From Candidatus Delongbacteria bacterium (GTDB lineage: Bacteria; UBA4055), in contig DMTS01000211.1 of NCBI GenBank assembly GCA_003477045.1, forward strand, positions 407 to 8,431: a stretch of 8,025 nucleotides of DNA. Reading direction: 5' to 3'. This document shows positions 1 through 7,200 of the stretch, piece after piece. The first letter of the stretch is position 1. The number at the start of each line of letters is the position of its first letter. The translations under genes and the position numbers were made by a program. The notes beneath the pieces are model-generated. The model ran no database searches. It was given only the letters and a program-made list of their open reading frames with translations, and was not told the DNA's origin.

Positions 1-1365
1 AATAAAGTCCTTGATGTGTCAACGGATGGTCTTCGCGTTATGAACCAAGGTGATACTCTTATGGTTATAGGTTCAGAAGGAATAAAAGTGTTTATTGAGC
101 AGGATTCAACAAAAGCACTTTCCCGAAAATTCAGCGTATCAACTACATCCGCAAAAGGCACTAAGGCACAGAGCAAAGTTTTTGAAGTTGCAACGGATGA
201 GGGTGCTACATTTTACAATCCTCTCAATAATACCGATAAAATATTCAGTATCAATAAAACTAGTATTATAGCAAATGTTGACAACGGACTGGATAGGGAT
301 TTTATTATAAATGGAACGGCTGCAGGTAAGTTGGGAGACAATTTAATGAAGATCTCCGATAAAGATATTTTCGAAGCTATTAACGACTCGACCATGCTTT
401 TTTACAAAAAGAAAAATGCTTTCAGAGTAGGTTATGTTAAAATTGACACTGACAACGAAGTGGGGCAGGCATCATTTGCGACGGGTTATCAGAGTAAGGC
501 TTCAGGTCCGTGCGCATCGGCTTTCGGTATAAGTACTGAATCTACGGGATACGGATCTACATCTATGGGTACATTAACTAAAGCTCAGGCTATAAGTTCG
601 ACTGCGATGGGTTCGAGTACGATTGCGTCGGGCTTTAACTCAACATCGACAGGATGGCTTACTACAGCTCAATCCTTAAATGAGTTTGTCACGGGAAGTC
701 TTAACACAGACTGGGGATCACCAAGTTTATGGAACGAAACAGATCCTCTTTTCATTGTAGGAAACGGAATTTTAACCAAAGGAGACAAAACCATTTACAG
801 AAACGCTGTAACTGTACTGAAGAACGGATATACTTCAATCGGCAATATAGTTCCCAGCTGCAGACTCGATGTAGCGGGTGATGTCAGAATTAACGATAAC
901 GCTCTTTATTTGAGATCCGGTACGCTAAACGGAATGCAGTATGCTGAAACATGGGCAGGTACTACGATCCAGGGGCCGCTCATCTGCGGACAGAATGGCG
1001 GTGCTTTAGGCACTACGAACGACAATAGTATCTGCTTAAGATGGGATTACCTTAAAAACATATATATACCTGCCGGAAGTTTAACAGTATCAACGGGAAA
1101 TGTAACCGTTACTTCAGGAAATCTTAATGTTGCATCAGGCGATGTGTATTTGCCCAAAGTATATGCTACATTTGGAACGGGCGGTAAATATGTGAGAGTA
1201 GCTTCTGACGGAAAATTGTACGCCTCCGCAGCCAAAGATGAAGGTGAAGCTATAGCTTTAGAAGAAATAGAATATATAAAGACTGAAAATAAGATCCTCA
1301 AAGAAGAATTGTCGGATTTAAGAGAAGAACTTGAAGAAATTAAAAGGATTTTAAATAAAAATTAA
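1..1365 (+). CDS. Secreted YadA-head-like repeat protein with C-terminal coiled coil (5' truncated)
   Basis: The reading frame is open from base 1, and its first codons (NKVLDVSTDG) align with residues 30-39 of the paralogue at 2820. About 29 residues, including the signal peptide, therefore lie outside the window. The GTG at 16 is not the start. There are 454 visible codons. In order: the family block with DTLMVIG and KALSRKFSVSTTSAK (codons ~18-52); a diverged second and third copy of that block ending in KKNAFRVG; five 14-residue YadA-head-like repeats (~155-224); a junction with DPLFIVGNG and NAVTVLKNG; RLDVAGDVRIN; a beta-rich segment with LTVSTGNVTVTSG; and a coiled coil with hydrophobic spacing 4-3-4-3-4 over the last 25 residues. 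Ten bases and an AAGGAG site separate it from the next gene, implying an operon. No membrane anchor or S74 domain is visible. An adhesin or fibre role is inferred from the head type only. Confidence 0.9.
   Translation, partial: NKVLDVSTDGLRVMNQGDTLMVIGSEGIKVFIEQDSTKALSRKFSVSTTSAKGTKAQSKVFEVATDEGATFYNPLNNTDKIFSINKTSIIANVDNGLDRDFIINGTAAGKLGDNLMKISDKDIFEAINDSTMLFYKKKNAFRVGYVKIDTDNEVGQASFATGYQSKASGPCASAFGISTESTGYGSTSMGTLTKAQAISSTAMGSSTIASGFNSTSTGWLTTAQSLNEFVTGSLNTDWGSPSLWNETDPLFIVGNGILTKGDKTIYRNAVTVLKNGYTSIGNIVPSCRLDVAGDVRINDNALYLRSGTLNGMQYAETWAGTTIQGPLICGQNGGALGTTNDNSICLRWDYLKNIYIPAGSLTVSTGNVTVTSGNLNVASGDVYLPKVYATFGTGGKYVRVASDGKLYASAAKDEGEAIALEEIEYIKTENKILKEELSDLREELEEIKRILNKN
463..705 (+). repeat. 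YadA-head-like 14-residue repeats, about 5 copies plus cap
   Basis: The first unit reads GQASFATGYQSKAS. It is followed by four more units with a small residue then G at positions 7-8 (AFG, SMG, AMG, STG) and an A/S/T-rich end, closed by a cap ending in FVTGSLN. In YadA-like trimeric adhesins such repeats form a left-handed parallel beta-roll. Several units are degenerate (for example GPCASAFGISTEST), and the array is half as long as the one in the paralogue at 3360-3812. Confidence 0.8.
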
Positions 1366-1369
1366 GGAG
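1364..1369 (+). promoter_or_regulatory. Shine-Dalgarno site for the 1376 gene, overlapping the upstream stop
   Basis: AAGGAG shares its first two bases with the TAA of the preceding gene and sits 6 bases before the ATG. This suits translational coupling and supports 1376 as the start. Confidence 0.75.
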
Positions 1370-1375
1370 CAGGAT

Positions 1376-2809
1376 ATGAAGAATCTGTTTTCAATTTGCT
1401 TTATAATATTTACTGCTTTTCTTTGCGGAGAAACCCTGTTCGTGGTAAAAGATTCCGCTAACAACCCGGTACTTAAAGTTTCTGAGGACGGGATCGCAGT
1501 GATGAATCAAGCCGATACTATCATGGTCATCAGCACTACTGAGATCAAGGCTGTAATTGATGACTCTAAAGCACTTTCGAGAAAGTTCAGTGTGAGTACG
1601 ACATCAGCAAAGAAAGGTTTGTACACGGATCTTTTTGATGTTTCACTTGGTTCCTCGACAATGCGCGGAGGCCTAGATGGAGGCAGATATGCCGATTTTA
1701 GTCCGGAGAATATTTTTTTGGGGTTAAATTCAGGTAATTCTAATACAACTGGATACTCCAATGTTTTCATAGGTAATGAAGCAGGTTACAGTACTCAGGA
1801 CAAAGCACATCAAACATATATCGGGTCTCATGCAGGTAAGTACGCGAGCGGTTATAGTAACACTTATGTCGGTTCTTATGCCGGGTACGATGGAGAAGGC
1901 TATACAAACTCAATATTCGGTATGAATGCAGGATGGTATTGTTCTGGTAATGCAAATAGTGTTTTTGGGTATCACGCGGGTCGAAATCTTGGAGGTAGCT
2001 TAAATGTAATAATGGGGCAGGAAGCAGGTTATGGAGTTTTGAATGCTACATTTGGTGCAAATTGCCTAATTGGGTATAAATCCGGTTATTCACTTAACAC
2101 TGGGAGTAAGAATGTTGCGTTGGGCTCTTATTCGGGATATACTAATTCAACAGGTACAGAAAATGTGTTTTTAGGTTATATGAGTGGTTATTATGAAACG
2201 GGATCAAATAAGTTGTACATTGAAAATACCAACAGCTCAAGTCCATTGATCTACGGCGAGTTCGATAATGACCTTGTTAGAATAAATGGAGACTTTAATG
2301 TCACTGGGTCTACTTCTTTAGACTCGACACTCCAGCTAGGAGGAGATTCATGGTTCACCGACCACGCTCTTTATCTTAGAGGATATAATGATATCAATCA
2401 CGGACTTAAGTTCGTTTCAACATGGAATTCTACAAACATCAACGGCCCGGCTTTATTCGGATATGATGGAGGAATGCTTGGAACGAGCATCAACACAGCC
2501 CTTGCGCTAAGATGGGACAATTCGGGCAGTATCTTTATTCCTACGGGAAGTTTGACGGTATCAACTGGAAATGTAACCGTTACTTCAGGCGATATGAAAA
2601 TACCGGGATTATATACTGAGACAATCGGAGTAGGCACAAAAAAAGCTGTTTATGTTGACTCTCTGGGAAAATTATGTGTGCTTGCAAAGGGCGATGAAGA
2701 AAATGAAAAATATGAAAAATTACAAAATGAAAACGATGTGTTAAGAACTGAACTATCCGATTTAAGAAAAGAACTTGAAGAAATTAAAAAGAATTTAAAT
2801 AAAGAATAA
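1376..2809 (+). CDS. Secreted fibre-like protein with (F/V)xG..AGY repeat head and C-terminal coiled coil
   Basis: 477 residues. The signal peptide is residues 1-18, with likely signal peptidase I cleavage after LCG and the mature protein starting ETLFVVKD. The Cys there is not in a good lipobox, because Leu is at -1. Residues 20-80 form the family block, with DTIMVIS and KALSRKFSVSTTSAK. Residues 111-277 hold about ten 16-17-residue repeats of the type NVFIGNEAGYST. Residues 278-308 are a junction (NKLYIENTNSSSPLIYGEF, then RINGDFNVTG) of a style common in FCB and tail-fibre-like proteins. Residues 329-435 are a beta-rich segment closely matching the upstream gene, including LTVSTGNVTVTSG. 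Residues 445-477 are a coiled coil (L456, L460, L463, L467, I470, L474). It has the same chassis as its neighbours but a different head. No anchor, sorting or S74 domain is seen. Secretion is well supported; an adhesive or structural role is inferred. Confidence 0.92.
   Translation: MKNLFSICFIIFTAFLCGETLFVVKDSANNPVLKVSEDGIAVMNQADTIMVISTTEIKAVIDDSKALSRKFSVSTTSAKKGLYTDLFDVSLGSSTMRGGLDGGRYADFSPENIFLGLNSGNSNTTGYSNVFIGNEAGYSTQDKAHQTYIGSHAGKYASGYSNTYVGSYAGYDGEGYTNSIFGMNAGWYCSGNANSVFGYHAGRNLGGSLNVIMGQEAGYGVLNATFGANCLIGYKSGYSLNTGSKNVALGSYSGYTNSTGTENVFLGYMSGYYETGSNKLYIENTNSSSPLIYGEFDNDLVRINGDFNVTGSTSLDSTLQLGGDSWFTDHALYLRGYNDINHGLKFVSTWNSTNINGPALFGYDGGMLGTSINTALALRWDNSGSIFIPTGSLTVSTGNVTVTSGDMKIPGLYTETIGVGTKKAVYVDSLGKLCVLAKGDEENEKYEKLQNENDVLRTELSDLRKELEEIKKNLNKE
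1706..2206 (+). repeat. (F/V)xG..AGY head repeats, about 10 copies of 16-17 residues
   Basis: Successive units begin NIFLGLNSG, NVFIGNEAGY, QTYIGSHAG, NTYVGSYAGY, NSIFGMNAG, NSVFGYHAG, NVIMGQEAGY, NCLIGYKSGY, NVALGSYSGY and NVFLGYMSGY. The consensus is N-x-hydrophobic-x-G-x-x-(A/S)-G-(Y/x) with a Gly/Ser/Thr-rich turn. Similar repeats occur in FCB secreted proteins and tail-fibre-like proteins. Copies differ at codon level, so this is not a recent slippage array. Confidence 0.8.
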
Positions 2810-2814
2810 GGAGG
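2808..2814 (+). promoter_or_regulatory. Shine-Dalgarno site for the 2820 gene
   Basis: AAGGAGG begins inside the upstream TAA and lies 5 bases before the ATG at 2820. An ATG at 2815 opens only ATG-GCA-TGA, so it is not the start. Confidence 0.8.
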
Positions 2815-2819
2815 ATGGC

Positions 2820-4151
2820 ATGAAACAAATTTTATTTGTTTGTGTGATAGTTTTTTCGGCTTTACTCTGTGGCGAAACACTTTTCGAGGTTAAAGATGCC
2901 TCGAATAATAAAGTGCTCGATGTTTCTACCGACGGACTGAGGGTGTTAAACGGGCCTGATACATTAATGGTGATCAGTACTGACGGGATCCGCGCTTACA
3001 TTGATGACAGTAAGGCTCTTTCGAGAACTTTCAGCGTTACAACGACATCGGCTAAAAAAGGCTATAAAAAAATATTCGAGATACAGACAGGTGTGGGTTC
3101 AACCTTCTACAACCCGGATGATAATACCGACGAGATATTCAGCATAAGCAAAGGAACGATTACCGCGAATGTCAATCAGTCTCTGGGAAGAGAATTTCTT
3201 GTGAATGACGATGTGATATCTAAAGCTAACAGCAGCCTGATGAAAGTGTCTTCGAAAGCAACGGCTGATGCTATAAATGATTCTACAATGATATGGTATA
3301 AAGAAAAAAACGCATTCAGAGTAGGCCATGTATATATAGCTACCGGAGGAACTAATGTCGGACAGGCGTCTTTTGCTTCCGGTTACAGGAGTGAGGCGTC
3401 CGGCAGTTATTCATCCGCCATAGGATATTTAAGTGTTGCATCTGGAAAACATTCATTTGCCTCGGGAGACGGAGCCTTGGCTTCAGGTATAAGCTCTTGC
3501 GCTATAGGAAAAGGAACGGAAGCAACTGCAAGCAGTGCTTTTGCCGCTGGTAACAACACAGAGGCTTCTGGAACCAATTCTTGTGCGATTGGCGGTTTTG
3601 CAAGAGCGACAAACAACTATTCAATTGCTCTAGGCACCGGAGCGACAATATCTTCGGGAGAAGGTGCAGTTGCAATAGGATCTACAGCTCAAGCGACAGG
3701 AAATTATTCTACATCGATCGGTACCGGTACTCAGGCAACAGGTATTTATGCAACAGCGATGGGAAGGCTCGCAACTGCCCAGGCATACAATTCATTCGTA
3801 ATAGGAAGATATAACATTGTTGAAGGAAGTACTACCGCATGGAACACTCTCGAACCGTTATTTGTCATAGGGAACGGCTCGAGCACTACGGATAGATCAA
3901 ACGCATTTGAAGTACAGAAAAACGGAAGAGTGTTTATTCCCGAGTTACCTTCAACTACTTCAACCAGTAGTAAAGTTTATGTTCAGGTTGACACTTTAGG
4001 CAAGCTTTGTGTACCGGGGAAAGGAGAATATCCCGGAAGTGAGGAGATAGATAAACTGAAAGAAGAAAATAAATATTTGATTAGTGAACTGGAAAAGCAG
4101 AAAGAAAAGATCGCAAGGCTTGAAGAATCATTAGAGAAATTATTGAAATAA
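2820..4151 (+). CDS. Secreted YadA-head-like repeat protein with C-terminal coiled coil
   Basis: 443 residues, complete. Residues 1-18 are a signal peptide (MKQ, a hydrophobic run, then LLCG before ETLFEVKD). Residues 20-80 are the family block with DTLMVIS and KALSRTFSVTTTSAK. Residues 83-172 hold two diverged copies of it (DEIFSIS.. to REFLV, then SLMKVSS.. to NAFRVG). Residues 181-331 hold about ten 14-residue YadA-head-like repeats plus a cap ending NSFVIGRYN. Residues 340-372 are the junction EPLFVIGNG..NAFEVQKNG. A short beta segment (SKVYVQVDTLGKLCVPG) leads to a coiled coil from about residue 407 to the end (L413, L420, L424, I431, L434, L438, L441). It lacks the LTVSTGNVTVTSG segment of its two upstream paralogues. 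It is last of the tight three-gene cluster. There is no four-strand YadA barrel anchor, so attachment to the cell is unexplained. Trimeric adhesin or fibre is the best guess, by analogy with the head alone. Confidence 0.93.
   Translation: MKQILFVCVIVFSALLCGETLFEVKDASNNKVLDVSTDGLRVLNGPDTLMVISTDGIRAYIDDSKALSRTFSVTTTSAKKGYKKIFEIQTGVGSTFYNPDDNTDEIFSISKGTITANVNQSLGREFLVNDDVISKANSSLMKVSSKATADAINDSTMIWYKEKNAFRVGHVYIATGGTNVGQASFASGYRSEASGSYSSAIGYLSVASGKHSFASGDGALASGISSCAIGKGTEATASSAFAAGNNTEASGTNSCAIGGFARATNNYSIALGTGATISSGEGAVAIGSTAQATGNYSTSIGTGTQATGIYATAMGRLATAQAYNSFVIGRYNIVEGSTTAWNTLEPLFVIGNGSSTTDRSNAFEVQKNGRVFIPELPSTTSTSSKVYVQVDTLGKLCVPGKGEYPGSEEIDKLKEENKYLISELEKQKEKIARLEESLEKLLK
3360..3812 (+). 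repeat. YadA-head-like 14-residue repeats, about 10 copies plus cap
   Basis: Very regular units run GQASFASGYRSEAS, GSYSSAIGYLSVAS, GKHSFASGDGALAS and so on to GIYATAMGRLATAQ, then AYNSFVIGRYN. One unit is 15 residues. The (A/S)xG core at positions 6-8 and the A(S/T) end match the YadA/Hep_Hag head pattern. Cysteine replaces the usual small residue at position 5 in units 4 and 6 (residues 227 and 255). Confidence 0.88.
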
Positions 4152-4172
4152 AATGAATTTTGTGAAGCCCGT

Positions 4173-4208
4173 CACAGAAAAAGGTTTTGAAATTACTTAT
4201 TTTCTGTG
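4173..4208 (+). promoter_or_regulatory. 9-bp inverted repeat between gene 3 and the GLUG gene
   Basis: CACAGAAAA (4173-4181) and TTTTCTGTG (4200-4208) are perfect reverse complements separated by 18 bases. The stem is AT-rich and no T-tract follows, so it is a poor intrinsic terminator. It could be an operator, a weak terminator or an RNA leader element. It overlaps the candidate promoter at 4187-4214. Confidence 0.4.
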
Positions 4209-4214
4209 TAAATT
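4187..4214 (+). promoter_or_regulatory. Weak candidate promoter for the GLUG gene
   Basis: TTGAAA (4187-4192) and TAAATT (4209-4214) are separated by 16 bases and lie about 50 bases before the ATG. The match to a sigma-70-type consensus is partial, and FCB-group bacteria may use other consensus sequences. It is proposed mainly because this is the largest intergenic gap in the window. Confidence 0.2.
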
Positions 4215-4252
4215 AGTTAAAAGGTAGAAAATGAAAAATTTTCGAGATATAT

Positions 4253-4257
4253 GGAGG
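4253..4257 (+). promoter_or_regulatory. Shine-Dalgarno site deciding the start of the GLUG gene
   Basis: GGAGG lies 5 bases before the ATG at 4263. The in-frame ATG at 4251 overlaps this site and has no good site of its own. Starting at 4263 gives MKRVLIAMLL, a normal signal peptide start. Confidence 0.75.
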
Positions 4258-4262
4258 ACAAT

Positions 4263-7200
4263 ATGAAAAGAGTATTGATAGCTATGTTGCTGATCATTAG
4301 CTTTCTGCAGGCCGGAATTACTTTCGGTACCGGAAGTAAAGTGAATTTCGGCAATGCGAATGTCGGAGTTTACGGGAGTTTGAAGAATCAGGGTACAATA
4401 ACCTATTTGTCAACATCCAAACTGAGTTTTGTCGGATCCTCTTTGGATACGCTTACGAATGTTTACACTTTTCCGAACCTGATAATCAACAAACCTGCCG
4501 GGTATTTAAGGCTTAATAACAGTACTAACAATTTTGCTTTGACAGGAAATGTTACCTTTACACAGGGTAATATTCTGACAGGGACGAATACCTTTGAGTT
4601 AGGAACATCCGCTACAGTGACAGGGGAAACAGCTACAAAATATATATCTGGAACTGTTAAAGCTGCAAGAGCAGTTGGAACAGGTGCAAATACTTTTGGC
4701 GGTATAGGATATGACCTCAGTAGCGGAACCGGTGATCTCGGAACCGTAACAGTTTACCGTTATACAGGTGACGGAAGCGAAGTTTCGATATATGGCACTG
4801 AAGGAATATGGAGAAAATGGACCGTTGCGACTTCCAACGCATTTTCAGGAACAAGGACAGTAACTTCAAGCTGGCTGTCAAATGAGGATAACGGCAATAA
4901 CCTTGCAGCATTAAAAGTATGGAAATATGAACCCGTCAAAAGCACGGACGGAGATGCCGATATCAGCGAGTTTAGAAAACTCATATTAAAGAAAAACGAT
5001 ATTGCTGCCGCAAAATCGAAAGGGATCGAAGGATCGGGTAATTCTGATCTTAGAGAACCCGAGGTAGAAGTTATTAATTATGAACCGTCAGAAGAAGACA
5101 GTAAAACTTTATACTGGGTTGAAGTTGATGGAGCTACATTCAATACTGCTGCTTCACCAAGAACGGCGACCTACACAATAAATGGTGCGACTTCATATAC
5201 TATATGCTCAGCCACAAACACATTTGCGGATGGGGCAGGTACAGAGGCTAATCCTTATCAGATAGAAAATTTAACTCAACTAAATAATGTAAGAAATTAT
5301 CCTACAGCCTGTTTTATACAGATAGCCGATATAGATGCAACGCCTACAGCAGATCCGGGATGGAATGCAGGAGCAGGCTGGCTGCCTATCGGAAATGCAA
5401 CAACAAAATTTACCGGTAAGTACAACGGTCAGGGACACACTATTGACGGTCTGTTTATTAATAGAGCAACATCCTACAACGGATTATTCGGGTACGCTCA
5501 GGGCAGTACAATATCAAATCTGCATTTAACAAATCTTGATATTACTAGCACTACTACCTATGCTGGAGGACTTGTCGGGTATAATTATTCATCAGCTAGC
5601 ATTATAAACTGTTCAAGCCAGGGAGATGTGACGGCCACCTCTTATACAGGCGGACTTGTAGGTTACAACTCAACTTCTTCAATTATAACCGATTGTTTCA
5701 GTAATACAAATGTAACAGGAACAACTTTTGTCGGAGGAATCGCCGGAATGAACACCGTTTCATCAAGTATTACCAGTTCTTACTCAACCGGGTCTGCACT
5801 TGGCAGCCTATACTATATAGGCGGGTTTATAGGATATAACAATACATCCTGCCAGATTCAGAACTGTTATTCTGAGTCTAATGTTTTTAGAGCTTCAGGT
5901 GGAACATATACATCTTATATCGCGGGTTTTGCCGGTTCTAACTATGCCGGAGCTATAGTAAACTGCTACTCTACAGGAAGTGTAACATATATTGACAGTA
6001 CTAATCCTACGAACAGAGGTTTTGCAGGCTATATTTACAATAGCACAGGATATGTTATGACAGGTAACTTCTGGAACATTGAGACATCGGGTCAAACCAC
6101 TACATATGGAACGGGTACAGCAACAGGTCTGACAAAAACACAGATGAGAACACTTGCTACATTCACAAACGCAACATGGGATTTTCAGGGAGAATCAGTT
6201 AATGGAACTTCAGATATATGGGGAATAAATGCTGTTCTGAACAGCGGTTACCCGTTCCTGAGCTGGCAAGGAATTACTCACAGACCATCTCCGTTCGCAG
6301 GAGGTATAGGCACAACGGACGAACCGTTCCTAGTGTCAAACCTTACACATCTTGACAGCGTCAGGGGCTTCTTAAGCTACAACTTCTTACAAACTGCCGA
6401 TATCGATGCGTCACCTACTACAGGATGGAACGCTGGCGCGGGCTGGAATCCTATTGGAGCAGTAAGTCCCTTTTTTACAGGAAATTATGACGGTGCCCAT
6501 TACGATATTTCAGGGTTGTTTATTAACCGCGCCGCAAACTATCAGTCATTATTCGGCTATATGAGCGGAGGCGTAGTATCAAAGCTGCATCTTTTAAATG
6601 CAAATATAACCGGATCGACTTATGTCGGCGGAATTGCGGGATATATGACAAATTCGGCATATGTATCTGATTGCTCCGTAAAAGGAATAGTTAATGCCAC
6701 TGTCCAATATGTTGCGGGAATTGCAGGATATCTTCTGACATCTTCAGTAATCGAAAATTCATTTGCTGATGTTAATGTCACAGGCCAGAATTATGTTGCC
6801 GGTATAGCAGGCCGCCTCGGATCAGCTTCTCAGGCAGTGAACTGTTATTCTTTGGGTAACATTTCAAGGCTCTCCGGCTATACAGGAACATATTTAGGCG
6901 GAATATCTGGATACAATAATGATTCAAAGATCCTCAAATGTTATTCTGCTTCTCCGATAGTTTACATTGATACAACGAATCCTACAACGAAAGGCATTGC
7001 TGGAGGAATAACGGCAACGACGAATTATGAGATGGCTGATAACTTCTTTGATTCGCAGGTATCCGGTCAGACAAGTACTTCGGGTGTTGGAACTGCAAAA
7101 ACTACTGCTGAAATGAGAAATGTGGCAACATATACACTTATAGGTTCACTTGGGTTGACAAACCCATGGGATTTTGAAGGTGATCCGAATAATGACACCG

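Noticed and set aside
16..18. GTG at 16 as the start of the first gene
   Set aside because: The frame is open upstream to base 1 and the preceding codons (NKVLD) match the paralogue at 2820. The true start lies outside the window.
1240..1365. C-terminal peptidase S74 / endosialidase chaperone domain
   Set aside because: The tail-fibre-like style suggested it, but only a short coiled coil follows the beta segment. There is no room for the catalytic chaperone domain.
1376..1440. Lipoprotein signal in genes 2 and 3 (FLCG and LLCG)
   Set aside because: Leu at -1 is not a good lipobox, and gene 5 has Ser at the matching place (VSAVTLF). Cleavage by signal peptidase I is more likely.
1706..2206. 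CRISPR-like or simple DNA repeat array
   Set aside because: Periodicity is at protein level (16-17 residues). The DNA copies are too diverged and lie inside a coding frame.
1706..3812. Diversity-generating retroelement targeting the head regions
   Set aside because: The window shows no reverse transcriptase, no template/variable repeat pair with adenine-specific changes, and no C-type lectin-like target domain.
3581..3814. 77-residue frame on the + strand inside gene 3
   Set aside because: It is an out-of-frame shadow of the regular 14-residue repeats, with no ribosome site and low-complexity Arg/Ser/Cys-rich composition.
4251..4253. ATG at 4251 as the start of the GLUG gene
   Set aside because: It overlaps the GGAGG site that serves the ATG at 4263 and would put acidic residues (MEDN) before a normal signal peptide.
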